Assembly: GCA_016808115.1 (NCBI GenBank)
Contig: JAEQBH010004104.1
Span: forward strand, 558,001 to 622,000
Source: Tetrastigma voinierianum
Taxonomy: Eukaryota > Streptophyta > Magnoliopsida > Vitales > Vitaceae
Direction: 5' to 3'
Length of the DNA: 64,000 nt
Both the position numbers and the translations under genes were made by a program. The notes beneath the pieces are model-generated. The model searched no databases. It saw nothing but the letters and a program-made list of their open reading frames with translations, and was not told where the DNA came from. This document shows, piece after piece, positions 48,266 to 59,726 of the stretch (its first letter is position 1; the number at the start of each line of letters is the position of its first letter).

Positions 48266-48429
48266 TGAGTTATAAAATAATGTACATAGATTGAGTATAT
48301 CTTTGAAAAGATAATACTCTTAAAAAGTGATTATGAAATTGAAATGGGATATTTGAAAACCGACGAATATGAATGATGATAAATACGTGGATCTTATTAA
48401 ACGGAACCGTCATAAATGTGAATTGCTCG

Positions 48430-48790
48430 ATATATCGGTCGGAACCGGCCTGGACGGATGCACCACCTGGGAGATCCGGCCACTAAGGCACCTAAAATTT
48501 TCCAATGTCCCGGCCTCGCGATGCACCAATCGGCATCCGTCATGGCGGCGTATGACATTGAAGAAATGTCCCACTCTCATGATTCACTCAACCGGATCCG
48601 CCATGATGGCGTATGACATTTATTCGATACCGCCCGAGGATGCACCAAACGCATCCGGTCATGATGGGAGAACCAATAAGTGATACCACGCGGTCGATGC
48701 AATCAAACGGCATCCCGTCAGTGATGGGAGAACCGACAGTAATACCATGTCTGTGGTGCACCAAATGTCATGATGGGAGACAGAATTAAA
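48430..48790 (+). repeat. Degenerate tandem repeat with GATGCACCAA and ATGATGGG boxes
   Basis: GGATGCACCA..., CGGCATCCGTCATG and GATGGGAGAAC boxes return four to five times at roughly 70-95 bp, with increasing loss of length toward 48790. Similar decay-prone repeats are common in long chromovirus LTRs. Confidence 0.65.
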
Positions 48791-50111
48791 TGTGTAGGCA
48801 CATTATCAATGATATAAGAAATGATTCATTAAACGGAATCGTCAATGTGAATTAAATAAATAAAGCGGAAATAACCAACAATGATCGAGTGTAAATGGGA
48901 TTTTTAGGTGTATGCTTAAATCTCATAAATTGAATTGTGATTGATTATCGCGATTGAAAAATGCATGTTGTGATATTATAAATGATGTGTAAAATGAAAG
49001 CATGCGAAAATTAGTAAAGATGAGTTTATGTGGATAAATGGCATTATTTTTGTAAATGGCATGTTATTAAGTGTGAAGGTTATGGGTCTTTGAATTTGTA
49101 AATGGTCATGGATTGCCTCGAAAAGAAGTGCTTTCGCTAATTAAAAGGTCTCAAATAGAATAACATAAACAACATGTTTTGGAAAGATAATTGAAAGTAC
49201 CAATGAGTAAACTGGCTCGGGCTTTGATCCGCCAATCGGTCAAGTAGGGGATTCGTCGCACACTTTGTAAAAATGAAAAATTTAATAAAAAACGAAAAAC
49301 AAAAGGATTTAACTGGCATCCCGTATCATGAAATGTAATTTCTAAAGGAGTTGATTAATGGCTCTACCGTGATAATGATAAGAGTCTAATATGAAATTCC
49401 AGATAGTTTGATTTAATCTGGCCATGTATTTAATATGACTGATATGTTTCGATTTACCATTGTATAAGTATAAGTTTGTTTTGAACATGATCTAATATGA
49501 CATTATACAGAAGATATGAATTCGGAAAACTTGTAAAAGACATGATACATGGAAGTAATACTTAATAAGATGGTAATGATATGGAATTAAAGGCAAAAAT
49601 CTGCTACGTAAGCAAATGAGATGAAGAAAAGTCACATAAGTGAACAGACTTCGATATAGGTGCGTATAAGTAAAGCAAAAGATAGTATGTCAGTGACATT
49701 GTTATTGGTTGTTACTGTTTATATGTTCCCACTAAGCGTAAAGCTTAGCACCTATGAGTTCAATTCCAGGTGTAATCAAGAGGAGATAAAGAGGACATGT
49801 TAGCATTCCACACCAAGAAATGCGTCATCTCGTAGATAGTGCTCACCAAAGACCCGCCCACTCCATCTCGATGCTCGTTTTTTAGATATGAATTTGTGAT
49901 AAGTAAACGAAAGACTTAGTACATGTGTATAAACTTTTAATGGATACCAATTCGGTGGTAGTTCATTAGTAAATGTAAATGATTGGCTGTTATGATAAAT
50001 ATTGTTTGAAAAAAAAAAAAAAAAAATGTGTTAAGTCCCGCAGATGGTGCCGCACTCAACTGCCGAGAGCCCTGCAACCCGCCCGACTGTGAAACTGGGC
50101 GTGACGTATTT

Positions 50112-50330
50112 GGTCTTAAAGTGAAGCCGCTGCCGCTAGCGAAGAATCCGCACATGCGAAATCCGGGCCCCCAACCTGGAAGGTCTCACATCATATCTCG
50201 AGTCGCCGACTGTGCAAGCTTACGAGCTCCAACAAATGAAGAGGAAAAATTTTGCCAACATGCCTCGGAATGCGTGAACATCTCAAACGTTTTATCAAGA
50301 GGCCTTGGTTTGTAATCTTAAATGGAGATT
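50112..50330 (+). pseudogene. Gypsy integrase, C-terminal part
   Basis: The reading resumes as VKPLPLAKNPHMRNPGPQPG, then RSHIISRVADC (place of WEGPY.I..V) and, after shifts, AYELQQMKRKNF and EHLKRFIK near 50290. This is the normal end of a Tat-type pol frame. It is separated from 46089 only by the nested solo LTR. Confidence 0.85.
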
Positions 50331-51189
50331 AATTAATTTTCAGTTAATGATTCGCCCATTTGCTGATTATTCTGTTAAGACCTCACACCCAACTCAGACA
50401 AATAATGCTCAGGAAAATTATATTGTTACACAGAAGAAGAAAGCTCCTAAAGACGATAAAAAAATACATTTTCTTTATTCCAATCATATTACATTTAGTT
50501 ACAATCGTTGGTGTCATCGAACACATCTTGAAAGCATTCGAAGCATAAGGCTTCTCAAAAAAAAAAAAAAAAAAAAAAAGCTCTTCTCGAAAGGAAAAAG
50601 GAAAATGAGATGGTTAAGACTATAAGGTGGAAAAGAGGAGAAGAAGAAGAGGGATGGAAAGAATTTGTGAGAAAGAGGGAGAAACAGACGTGGAGGAAGA
50701 GAAAGAACAAGAAAAAGGGATGAAAGGAGTTTGTGCAGAAGAAACAAAAAAGGGGAGAATGAGATGTGGAAGAAAAGATGAAAAAGAAGGAGAAGGAGAA
50801 AGGAGGAAGGAAGAGGAAGAAGAATGTAATGGAGAATGGGCCACTTAAGAAATGCATCGCCTTCTCTAGCTACATTCCCTAGCACGGTAAGCTAGGGGAA
50901 TAACATGACTCCCCATAAAGGGAGACTAGTGGAAAACACAACTCCCACATGTAAAGAACGCCAGACCGAACCCAAATCTTCGGCGATCCCCAAAGGAAGA
51001 CGACCGCACTTTGACGCTCATCTCACCCATTCTGGCACGCGACCGAGAAAGCAGAATATACAAAGTGTAAACCCATATCAATAAAGCCTATTTATAAGAA
51101 GGCCAGCACTCAAAAGTCACCTCGAACGCTCCAAATTTCCATAAATCGCGATTAAAGACGCCGCCCCATTTCCAAGAAAATCGGAGTCG
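50331..51189. other. Gypsy 3' region, first part: purine-rich
   Basis: Non-pol sequence with an A run (about 50558-50579) and a long purine-rich stretch (50580-50840) of GAAGAAGAGG-type repeats. Frames of 74-123 codons on the minus strand are Phe/Ser/Leu-rich by-products of this bias. Confidence 0.5.
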
Positions 51190-53240
51190 AATGGGCGTCG
51201 CGACGCCGAAGCTCACTTTTGACGAAGTTTGTCTACTCGACGTCACGCCACCCGAGGAGTCGACCAGCCGCGCTTATCACGGCCAGATCGCACTGCCGCC
51301 GCCGCCTCGAGCCCAAAGAGCTCACTTCGACAGTTCGCTCACTGAGACAGGTCACGCTACCGAGTCGATCGCCTTAGGGCTATATCGCCACTTGGCCACA
51401 TCGCCACTGCCGCCGGAGCTCCGCCATAGCCACTTTGACGAAGTTCGCCTACTGATGTGTCACGCTTTACCCTCCAGGAGTCGACGCCTAGGCTATATCG
51501 CCACTGGGCTACATCGCCATTTCGCCATAGCGCCGAGCCCGCCAGCCACTTTGATGAGTTCGCTTTTACCCGACGTGTCACGCCATTCCAGGAGTCAGAC
51601 ACAAAGCATATATCGCCATACCCCGGGCTATCACACTCGGGCCACGGGGCCGCCGTGAGCCCGCCGCCGCTATACCACTTCTCGACGAAGTTCGCCTACT
51701 CGGACAGTTCACGCTACTCCGCAGAGAAGTCGATCGGGCTTCAGTTATATCGCCGTCACCGGCTACATCGCAGTCGCCGCTATGTCACGGAGCCCAAGCC
51801 AGCCACTTTGACGTAGTCACTGGCTTCATCTCCGGATGTGCAAGTCACGCAACTGAGATATCGATCATCTCAAGCTTATGATCGCCATCGGCCACAAATA
51901 CCGATTCAGCAAACACTTCGACGAGTTCTCAGACGACAGCCCCACAATCTCAACATAGCCATACAACCTGGCGAAGTCATTTCACCAGCGACCGCCCAAC
52001 AGAACACAACAACTACATTGACGAGCTCAACTGACGCTACAATGTTACGCAGCCTGCAGTGAATCGATCAGCTCAGATAAGCCAATCTGACGGAGCCCAA
52101 CAGCTCACATTGACGAGCTCAACGATTTAGCGTAGGCCACACAGCTTAAAGATTCAAATCAATACAAGCAATTAAGCCGACGGAGCCTAGTAGCTCACTC
52201 GACGTAGCTCGTAACCTACCGATAAAGCCATGCGCACTATGGAGTCGACTAAATTTCAGTAACTCACGCATGAGTCCACAAACTCACGCCAAGCTCAACA
52301 ATCCGCCAGCTAGTTTCACGTGAGCCTAGGAATTCAAATCACCAAGACAAAGAATCGCCGACACGGAGCCCGCTAGCTCACGCCATGGTTAAATTCCATA
52401 GATAAGTCTCGCCAAGAATTCACATATAGACGAGTTTCACTCTAATCGGTTCACACATGACGAAGCTCGCCCCAACTCCGTTTCGTACACGAGCCTCCCA
52501 ACACCACGAGACGAAGCCTCGCCCCATTAACCACACTGCCCAGCTCAACGATTCTCTACACAGGCCAAGCGGCCTAGGAGTCACTTCAACTCAGGCAAGT
52601 TAGCCGATGGAGCCCAACAGTTCATACTGATGAGCTCAACGATTCTACACAAGCCATGCAGCCTGGGAGTCACTTCAACTCAGGCAAGTCAGCCGACGGA
52701 GCCTAATAGCTCACGTTGACAAGCTCAACCATTCTATATAGGCCATGCAGCCTAAGGAGTCAGTTCAACTGAGTTCATCCACTTAGCATAGGCCACGCAG
52801 CCTAAGGAGTCGGCTAGGACTAAGCAAGTCATCTTAACAAACCCGCAGACAGTCAATGCTAGCAGTGGAGCTTTCCAACCATTCCCCTATATAGACCATG
52901 CACCCTTATGGAGTCGGGCCTAATCTCGCTTAACTCAGCCAACGAGCCCGCCAGGCTCACTCTGCAATCAGCTCATCTTACTCGTAAAGATAGGCTATGC
53001 ATAAAATAAAGGATTCACCAATCCTCAAAGTAACTTAGTCGACGGAGCTCAAAGAAAGCACTCTCTCGGGCGAAGCAATCCACACACATGACGAGCTCAA
53101 CCATTCTAATATAGGCCACAGGGCCCAAGGATACTTCAGCCAGGCAAACCGTCCGCAAAGGTTTGAGAGCCCGTGAGCCTCGCCGACCACTTAAAGAGTT
53201 CAAACACGCTGCAACCTGGGGCTTAATCCGCACTATGCAC
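51190..53240. repeat. Tandem-repeat arrays in the gypsy 3' region
   Basis: First array: a CACTTTGACGAAGTTCGC-type box starts units at 51214, 51323, 51431, 51547, 51676 and 51804 (109, 108, 116, 129 and 128 bp). Second array: an AGCCGACGGAGCCCAA-type box with GACGAGCTCAACGATTCTA and GCCATGCAGCCTAGGAGTC returns from about 52070 to 53200, with one clear step of 89 bp (52602 to 52691). Arrays of this kind between pol and the 3' LTR are typical of Tat/Ogre-group elements. Confidence 0.8.
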
Positions 53241-53502
53241 AAGAAGTAAAAATCACATCAAGTGTAATTGTAAACATCGGTTGTTAATAAAACGTAGGCG
53301 AAGGAAGTAAGTTGGATGTAAACATCATTGGCGAAAGGTTACATAAATCTTGGGTCCCAGACTGACCTTGAAAAAAAAAAAAAAAAAGAAAAGAAAAAGT
53401 AAAAATCGGCTGACGGTCGAAGGCAGTATGGGATCGGGTGGGAGGGAGACGGCGGGATGAAGAGGGAGTGGACCTGGCAGGAGTGCGGAAACCTCAGTAT
53501 AA

Positions 53503-54529
53503 TCAGTGAGAGAAGGACCCTTCTCGTCTCGTCGCTAGGAAGGTTGGAAGTTGAAATCGGGTAGGGATAGGCGTGGCGATATGTACGAAGAAATGAGCCA
53601 TCCCGAGAAATCCATTGATTAGATGCCTTGGCCTGATCTTTGATAACCGTCCATTTGAGCCACAGGGATATTTCTTTGATGAAGATCCCATGCCCGTAAC
53701 CTCCTCGTTCGGGTGTCCCATCGGCCAGAAAAACCTGGGGCGAGCCTGGTCATTTGCCGTGTCTTGCTCTGAGAATCCTCTTTGATTCACCTACGAGCTC
53801 TGCACCGCGGACTCCGGCTACGCCTTGGAGACGAGGAAAGCTTCGTCCACGACCATCTGAAGTTCGCGCGTGCGGAGGCTGCGGCCATCCTTAGCCTCCA
53901 TCAAGTCATTCTGTGGCCCCTCAGATTCGCTCCAGGGCCTCTCTGACTCACCTTGGGCGCCTCGAGTTGTTAGGGCCTCAGTGTTCCCTACCCTGTGGGC
54001 GGGACACGGGGCTGAAAGTGGTATGTTTGAGATCGACTTGACTTCCACGGCTACCGTGCCACTTCCGTCCCGACCTCGCGGCTCGGCCTGGCTGGATGTT
54101 GAAGGCGACCACAGCCTTATAGCTCGGGTAGCTTTGGCATGACCTTCATTTATTTTATTTCGTGAGCCAGCTGATGATGTGGAGTGTAGTCTGACTCCAT
54201 AAGTAAACATCCGACTCGAGCTCGAAACTCATCCTGAAAATGAAGTCAAAAGGGCAAGGACAAGAACTTACGGAGCGACCCACAGAGATAAGTCCAGCCT
54301 CATCGCGGATAAACATATGACCCTCTTGAAATCAGAGTCAGGCCAAATGAGAGCTGCACCGCATGAGCTTCGGCCTTGTGGAGTAAAGATCCCTGATCCG
54401 CCTTGACTTAGGGTTCGGATCAGCACCTCCTCGCCTCTTCCTCTCCTCTGAAGGCGAGCTTAACTTCCTTAGTTGAGCGGATTCAGACGGAGACAAGTGT
54501 ATTACCAACTTGGCGCTCAATGGCCCCAC
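53503..54529 (-). other. Antisense reading-frame cluster in the gypsy 3' region
   Basis: Three minus-strand frames of 63, 130 and 95 codons (54529-54338, 54210-53818, 53790-53503) run one after another, mostly without large gaps. The middle one is Ser/Arg/Glu-rich (SSQAEPRGRDGSG, ESERPWSESEGPQND). I recognise no domain. Tat-group elements often carry an extra open reading frame between pol and the 3' LTR, frequently antisense (established knowledge), and this cluster sits in that place. A plus-strand frame also overlaps, so coding is unproven. Confidence 0.35.
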
Positions 54530-56088
54530 ACGAGGACCCTACGCCTCTGCGGCGGACCGAGTGGGACCGCGAAAGCAAAGCTAATGGAGCCATAACCAGT
54601 CCTGATTTATGGATATTAGAGGACGGAGAAGATGGCGATACCCTAACGGGACTTTAAGCTTTGACCAAGGCCGCACCGCCTTCTCCAGCAGTGCGGTTTT
54701 TGTTTCCCTACTGGGCTTCCCAGGGATGCTCACCCTCAGCGGGCAACGGTTCCCCACAGTGGTTCCCGCGGCCCAGAAGGCCCAGGAGGAACCGTGGGAG
54801 AGCGAACGCCTCGGAAGCGGCAGAGATAGAGTGGATGTTGGAACTTGATGGTAGGGAATATTTGACAATGGTTCAGAGTAAGGATGAGGGGGCAGTCGAG
54901 GCAATGCTATAGCGATTATCTTCGGTAGTGAGCTCAGTTGGCTTACTGAGAAATATGTAAGCGATGCGGAATCGAGTGTCTGCGACCATTCTGATTACAG
55001 CCAAAATGAGACGAATACTCAGGAGATTCTCGGGGGGTAGCCCCGAGCTAGGGCCTGGGTGTCGTCCTTATCAAGAGGATCCATACTCCCGATTACGGTC
55101 TCAGCTAACGAAAAATGGCGTCCGCTATGACCTTATGGGAGGAGGAGTCAGGAAATCACAGGAGGCGTAGGAACTCTTAGAAAAATAAAGAAAGCCCTCG
55201 AATGTCTCCTTTGGGCTGAAAAGATAAAGAAGCAAGGCTAAATTTGGGAGCAGTAGGAGCCCTCTCTAAAGAGCTCATTAGATGCCAATGGTATGGGTGG
55301 TTGTTAGACACGTGGAGTCTTATGAACCACTCGATGGGAGGGTAGTCAGTTGTTGGGACTACTCCAGCACTTAATCACAGGCCTGTGGAGACCACATGGG
55401 GGTGAACGTCGGGGGACCACTAGAGCATGAAAGGAGGTGATAAACGTCTGGAAAAGATGGCCCATTATGAGAGGACCAACCTTGCTAGGTCCCAGGTTAA
55501 AGTCTTGTGGCGGATCTCGATATTTAGATATACCCGGGAAATTTAACGGGTTCACTTTCCTCTTACTCTGTCCAAGGAAGGAGGCACCTCAGGCGCATAC
55601 GAGTCATACAGGCCAAACGTTAGGGGGCACCGCCAATAGTCCGATCATCAATATTAGAATCTCATCGATACGCAAGAAAACGACCAGGACCATGATGAAA
55701 TTGGATAATGAAAACAAAAATTCATGACCCAGGCTCAACTCGTCTTATCACCCAGAAAAGAAATCAAGAAAACCCGAGAGCCTTGAGTGGACCCGGAAAG
55801 ACAACAGGAAAGACTGCACTTGCAAAGGCTAGAGACAGAGGACTAAAAGAAGGAGGTAGAGACTCACTGAGCAAAATAAAAGGTCCCAGAGCAGTGGCAC
55901 ACAAGACAGAGGATGTTCGCGAAAGAAGCAAAAGGAAACTAAAGCGGATGGAAGAAATAAGCGCGAAAACCGAAGAGTCATCATTATCTTAAGACAAATG
56001 ACGGCGTCAAACGCTAATCGACCTTGGCGGACACGTGGAAGTTACACGAAGCGAGAAAGCGTTCTGTGCCTTGCATTTTCACCGTACA
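54530..56088. other. Gypsy 3' region, last part
   Basis: Mixed-composition sequence with plus-strand frames (54609-54912, 54964-55170, 55437-55992). The last is very Lys/Arg/Glu-rich (GKTTGKTALAKARDRGLKEG). None matches a domain I know. They may be pieces of one decayed frame. Confidence 0.35.
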
Positions 56089-56105
56089 CAAGAGTGGGGG
56101 AACCT
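56089..56105 (+). promoter_or_regulatory. Polypurine tract before the 3' LTR
   Basis: ACAAGAGTGGGGGAA, followed by CCT, directly precedes the 3' LTR start. It is the expected primer for plus-strand DNA synthesis and supports the LTR edge. Confidence 0.75.
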
Positions 56106-56834
56106 TGATAGAGTTTGAAGTACGTAAGCGAGCGCAAGCCCGAAGAATGACCAGTGAAACACGAGGGCTGCAGTTGAATCACCTGGGGAGAGGTTTGCCC
56201 GATGAGCATTTACGCGCCTGCGCGGCATTCAACGCGCGACGACCGGAAGAGAGGTCCAATTCGATTGGCCCAAAGGCCACTTATGGGAAGTCTCAGATAC
56301 AGAAAATAGAATAGTCCCCCAATAATATATGTATCATTGCAGAATCAGTCCAAATCTACAGTGAGGAAGAAAGATAAAAGATTAGATCATCACCAAATGA
56401 GATCTCCCGGTAAGAAGGAGGAAGATTATCCCAAAATAAACTACTTTCTTTCTGTAATACCATGCCAAATCCGTTCTGGGACTATAATAAGAAAATATCC
56501 ACGTCAGGAAATGAATCCTAATTTCAAGCGGAGAATATCTGTAAATCTGAGGTGTAGTCGGTGAAAGGTCTGTAACGTTAAATGCTCTAAGTAGTCTAAG
56601 CATTCTCTTTTTTCTCTCAGAAAGAATTTGACTTAGGCATCGGGTGTACAGGCGGCTTCATGAAACCCTTCTTCTTGTTTTGCGGAGAATTCCTACGACC
56701 CGGGTTTGCGGATCGGTATCCTGACAATGAGTCATACTTGACGAGATAATCCGAGGCCTGTCTCGGCCCACGGCAATCAGTCCCGGCCCAACTGACTACC
56801 TCTCGGCCAGTTTCGGTTGAAAAAGGCATCATCA
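56106..56834 (+). repeat. Gypsy 3' LTR (729 bp)
   Basis: It starts TGATAGAGTTTGAA and ends GGCATCATCA, then TTACC. It matches the 5' LTR in blocks (CCGGAAGAGAGGTCCAATTC through GGGAAGTCTC; AGATACAGAAAATAGAATAG; GAAGGAAGATTATCCC-like) and is unalignable by eye in others. Confidence 0.87.
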
Positions 56835-56839
56835 TTACC
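56835..56839 (+). repeat. Target-site duplication TTACC, right copy
   Basis: Identical to the pentamer at 40009-40013. Confidence 0.88.
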
Positions 56840-57374
56840 TATACACAAAGGAGACTATTTCAAATGTGAAAAAGACCCTTAACTTTGCCAAATATGGTGT
56901 ACACGGTTCCCTATAAACATCATCAAGCTGATGCGGCAGTTTCACCCATCTGTCTGTGCGTAATAATCTGAGATAAAGAAGTTGAAATGGATGACCTTCA
57001 AACAAAAATTTTCCTCCAGCACTCTCTCCCGCACAATCCTTTCTTTTTCCCTTCCTTTTGGGGGCACCCTTCTTCTCCCCTCTTGTATGTCTCTTTCTAG
57101 CCGTCCTTTTAATCGTCTCCCCAAAAGAATCTCTCCCTTTTTCTCCCATCCCTCCTCATCGTCTCCTTTTCCAAGCCTGAAAAGAAGATCTTATCTCAGC
57201 CGTCCTCACCCCTGTCCAAAGCCCTTGTTTCTAATAAGTAGGAACTTTCCAAAGAAAATTAACCCTAAACCTTCAAATGAAAGCATCAAACACCTTCCCT
57301 AAAAGAAAATAAGAAAATAATAAATCAAAAAAGGAAAAACTAATAAAACCCCGATTAAATAAAATCAAAATAAA

Positions 57375-57375
<1 letters not shown>
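56840..57375. other. Spacer, no gene recognised
   Basis: Frames on both strands (a Ser/Pro-rich plus frame at 56982-57302 and a Lys/Arg-rich minus frame at 57149-56835) mirror each other and lack known motifs. I see nothing else. Confidence 0.45.

Positions 57376-57467
<92 letters not shown>
57376..57467. repeat. Compound TA microsatellite
   Basis: A long TA run interrupted once by an extra C (TATACTATA at about 57420-57427). Confidence 0.95.
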
Positions 57468-57471
<4 letters not shown>

Positions 57472-57700
57472 CCCAAATTTAGGGTCTATAAATATGTCTT
57501 TTTTCGATAAAGTTCATGAATATAGTGAGCAAACACAATGGAATGAAACGAATGTGAGAAAAGTAAATGAAATAAGGTGAACTCTATCGAAGAACAAAGA
57601 AGACCCTAAAAGTGTCCACGATGTATGTGACCTCGCTTGAAACGAGGCGACCTAAGAGGCTCTACAAACTATAAAAGCAAACAACAAAAGAAAAAAGTCT
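57468..57700. other. Short spacer before the satellite array
   Basis: Unique-looking sequence with no gene. Its last part already resembles the array's A-rich style. Confidence 0.5.
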
Positions 57701-57985
57701 AAGATGCTACTAAAGTCACAAAGCAAGTCCAAACCTCCCCCAAATGGCCTCCAAAGGTGATAATAGAGTGTCGAAATCAAGTGATAGTTGGACCATCAAG
57801 GATGAAGAGAATGTACACACATAGAGAAATCTATACACACTCTAGAGGGACACTAAAGAATAAGACCAAATAACTACACTAAGTTCGAGGTGAGCTTAAA
57901 CCATAGAGAAACTAGGAGCATGTCAAGGAAGCGACTAAATGCTCTACTTTCATAAAGGGAAAGGATGAAATCAACTTAGCACGCG
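57701..57985. repeat. Satellite block header, copy 1
   Basis: Non-monomeric segment that includes CCTCCCCCAAATGGCCTCC, GATAGTTGGACCATCAAGGA and CTACACTAAGTTCGAGGTGA, and leads into CACGCGATAAATCGTGTAG, where monomers begin. The same order is found at 58768 and 60481. Confidence 0.88.
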
Positions 57986-58767
57986 ATAAATCGTGTAGAG
58001 GTCATCTATGCTTGAAGATAAAACGAAAGATTGCGATCGAAAGGTATGGGTGTCGTCTACGCCAAGAAAAAAACAAGAGACATGACGGATCGTATAGATG
58101 TCGTCTATGTTGGAAGACAAAATGAACGAATGTGACAAATCGTATGGGTGCCACCTAAGCCAAAACAAAACAAAAGACATGATGGATCGTATAGCTGTCG
58201 TCTATACTAGAAGACAAAACGAAAGAATGTGATGGATCGCATGGGTGTTGTCTAAGCTAAAACAAAATAAGAGACATGACGGATTGTATAGTGTTGTCTA
58301 TGCTAGAAAACAAAATGAAAGAATGCGACAGATCGTATGGGTGCCGTCCATGCTGGAGTGTCGTCTACATTAGAAGACAAAACGAAAGAATGCGACAGAT
58401 CGTATGGGTGTCGTCTATGCTAAAAACAATACACGAGACATGATGGATGGTATAGGTGCCATTTATGTTGGAAGACAAAAAGAAATAACGTGACGGATTG
58501 ATCGTATGGGTGCCGTCTATGCCAAAACAAAAAGAAAGATATGACGGATCGTATAAGTGTCATTTATACTAGAAGACAAAACGAAAGAACGTAACGGATT
58601 GTATGGGTGTCATCTATACTAAAACAAAACAAGAGACATGATAGATCATATCGGTGCCGTCTATGATGGAAGACAAAATGAAATAACACGACGGAGTATG
58701 AGTTCTGTCTAAGCAAAAAAAAAAACATGAGACATGACGGATCATATGGGTGCCATCTATCTGGTTT

Positions 58768-59050
58768 AAGATGCCACTAAAGTCACAATAAGAAGTCGAG
58801 CCTCCCCCGAATGGCCTCTGAGGTGTTCAATAGTGTAAAATCAAGTCATAGTTGGACCACCAAGGATGAAGAGAATGTACACACATAGAGAAATCTATAA
58901 ACACCCTAGAGGGACACTAAAGAATAAGACCAGATAACTACACTAAGTTCAAGGTAAGCTTAAACCATAGAGAAACTAGGAGCATGCCAAGGAAGTGACT
59001 AGATGCTCTACTTTCATAAAGGGAGAGGATGAAATCAACTTAGCACACGA
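58768..59050. repeat. Satellite block header, copy 2
   Basis: It matches the header at 57701 with small changes (AATAAGAAGTCGAGCCTCCC; CAAGTCATAGTTGGACCACC). Confidence 0.88.
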
Positions 59051-59610
59051 TAAATCGTGTAGATGTCTTCTATGCTTGAAGATAAAACGAAAGATTGCAA
59101 TCGAATCGTATGGGTGTCGTCCATGCCAACAAAAAAACAAGAGACTTGACGGATCGTATAGATGTCGTCTATGTTGGAAGACAAAACGAATGAATGTGAC
59201 AGATCGTATGGGTGCCACCTAAGCCAAAACAAAACAAAAGACATGACGATTCATATAACTGTTGTCTCTACTAGAAGACAAAACGAAAGAACGTGACGGA
59301 TAGCATGGGTGTTGTCCACGCTAAAACAAAACAAGAGACATGACGAATTGTATAGGTGCTGTCTATGCTGGAAAACAAAATGAAAGAATGCGATAGATCG
59401 TATGGGTGTCATCCACGCTGGAGTGTCGTCTACACTAGAAGAAAAAACGAAAGAATGCAACGGATCGTATGAATGTTGTCTACACTAGAAGACAAAACGA
59501 AAGAATGCGACGAATCGTATGGGTGTCGTCTATGCCAAAACAAAACAAAAGACATGACAGATCATATAGCTGTCGTTTATACTAGAAGACAAAACGAAAT
59601 AACGTAACGG

Positions 59611-59726
59611 GAGGTTTACTTTTAACCCATTTACAAGTAGAACATTCTCTAGTTTAGGCATACTTGGAATTTTCAGAGAGCCACTTTTAAGAACTGTACC
59701 TTTAGCACCATCTCCAAATGTTATGT
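59611..59726 (-). mobile_element. Copia protease-region fragment inside the satellite, copy A
   Basis: On the minus strand it reads TFGDGAKGTVLKSGSLKIPS and then MPKLENVLLVNGLKVNLPL, the segment just after the copia protease active site. It replaces about 19 bp of a monomer: the flanks GTAACGG and TCTATACTAAAAC continue the satellite unit on both sides. No LTR or other copia part is present. Confidence 0.82.

Larger units (their letters stand above)
46090..50106 (+). mobile_element. Nested 4.0-kb solo LTR of another gypsy element
   Basis: It begins TGTAACACCCCGAAATATAC and ends AACTGGGCGTGACG. The flanks GATTT (46085-46089) and TATTT (50107-50111) differ by one base. The integrase reading resumes exactly after the right flank, so the insertion edge is precise. 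The length and the TGTAACACCCCG start fit long chromovirus (Tekay-type) LTRs. It carries internal repeats (see separate entries) and no coding frames. No internal domain remains, so this is a solo LTR left by LTR-LTR recombination. Confidence 0.85.
40014..56834 (+). mobile_element. Ty3-gypsy retrotransposon, Tat-like, full length with nested insertion
   Basis: The element is bounded by LTRs at 40014-40775 and 56106-56834 and by identical target duplications TTACC (40009-40013 and 56835-56839). It contains a PBS after the 5' LTR and a polypurine tract before the 3' LTR. Domain order on the plus strand is gag, protease, RT, RNase H, integrase, which places it in Ty3-gypsy. Gag style (SYVQRFNAESLKV), the protease-RT linker (KFPTVNWV) and the long non-pol region of 5.8 kb after integrase suggest the Tat (Retand/Ogre-related) group. 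Without the nested 4-kb solo LTR it is about 12.8 kb. Every domain is frameshifted. Confidence 0.92.

Noticed and set aside
50555..50885. 100-123-codon minus-strand frames rich in Phe, Ser and Leu
   Set aside because: They are the complement of the purine-rich GAAGAAGAGG tract. Any frame stays open there because of composition.
51191..51816. 155-codon and 119-codon frames in the gypsy 3' region
   Set aside because: They translate the tandem repeat array. The open reading follows from GC-rich units and not from a gene.
56835..57302. Frames of about 105 codons on both strands
   Set aside because: Both strands are open in the same place with biased composition and no known motif. Neither could be supported as a gene.
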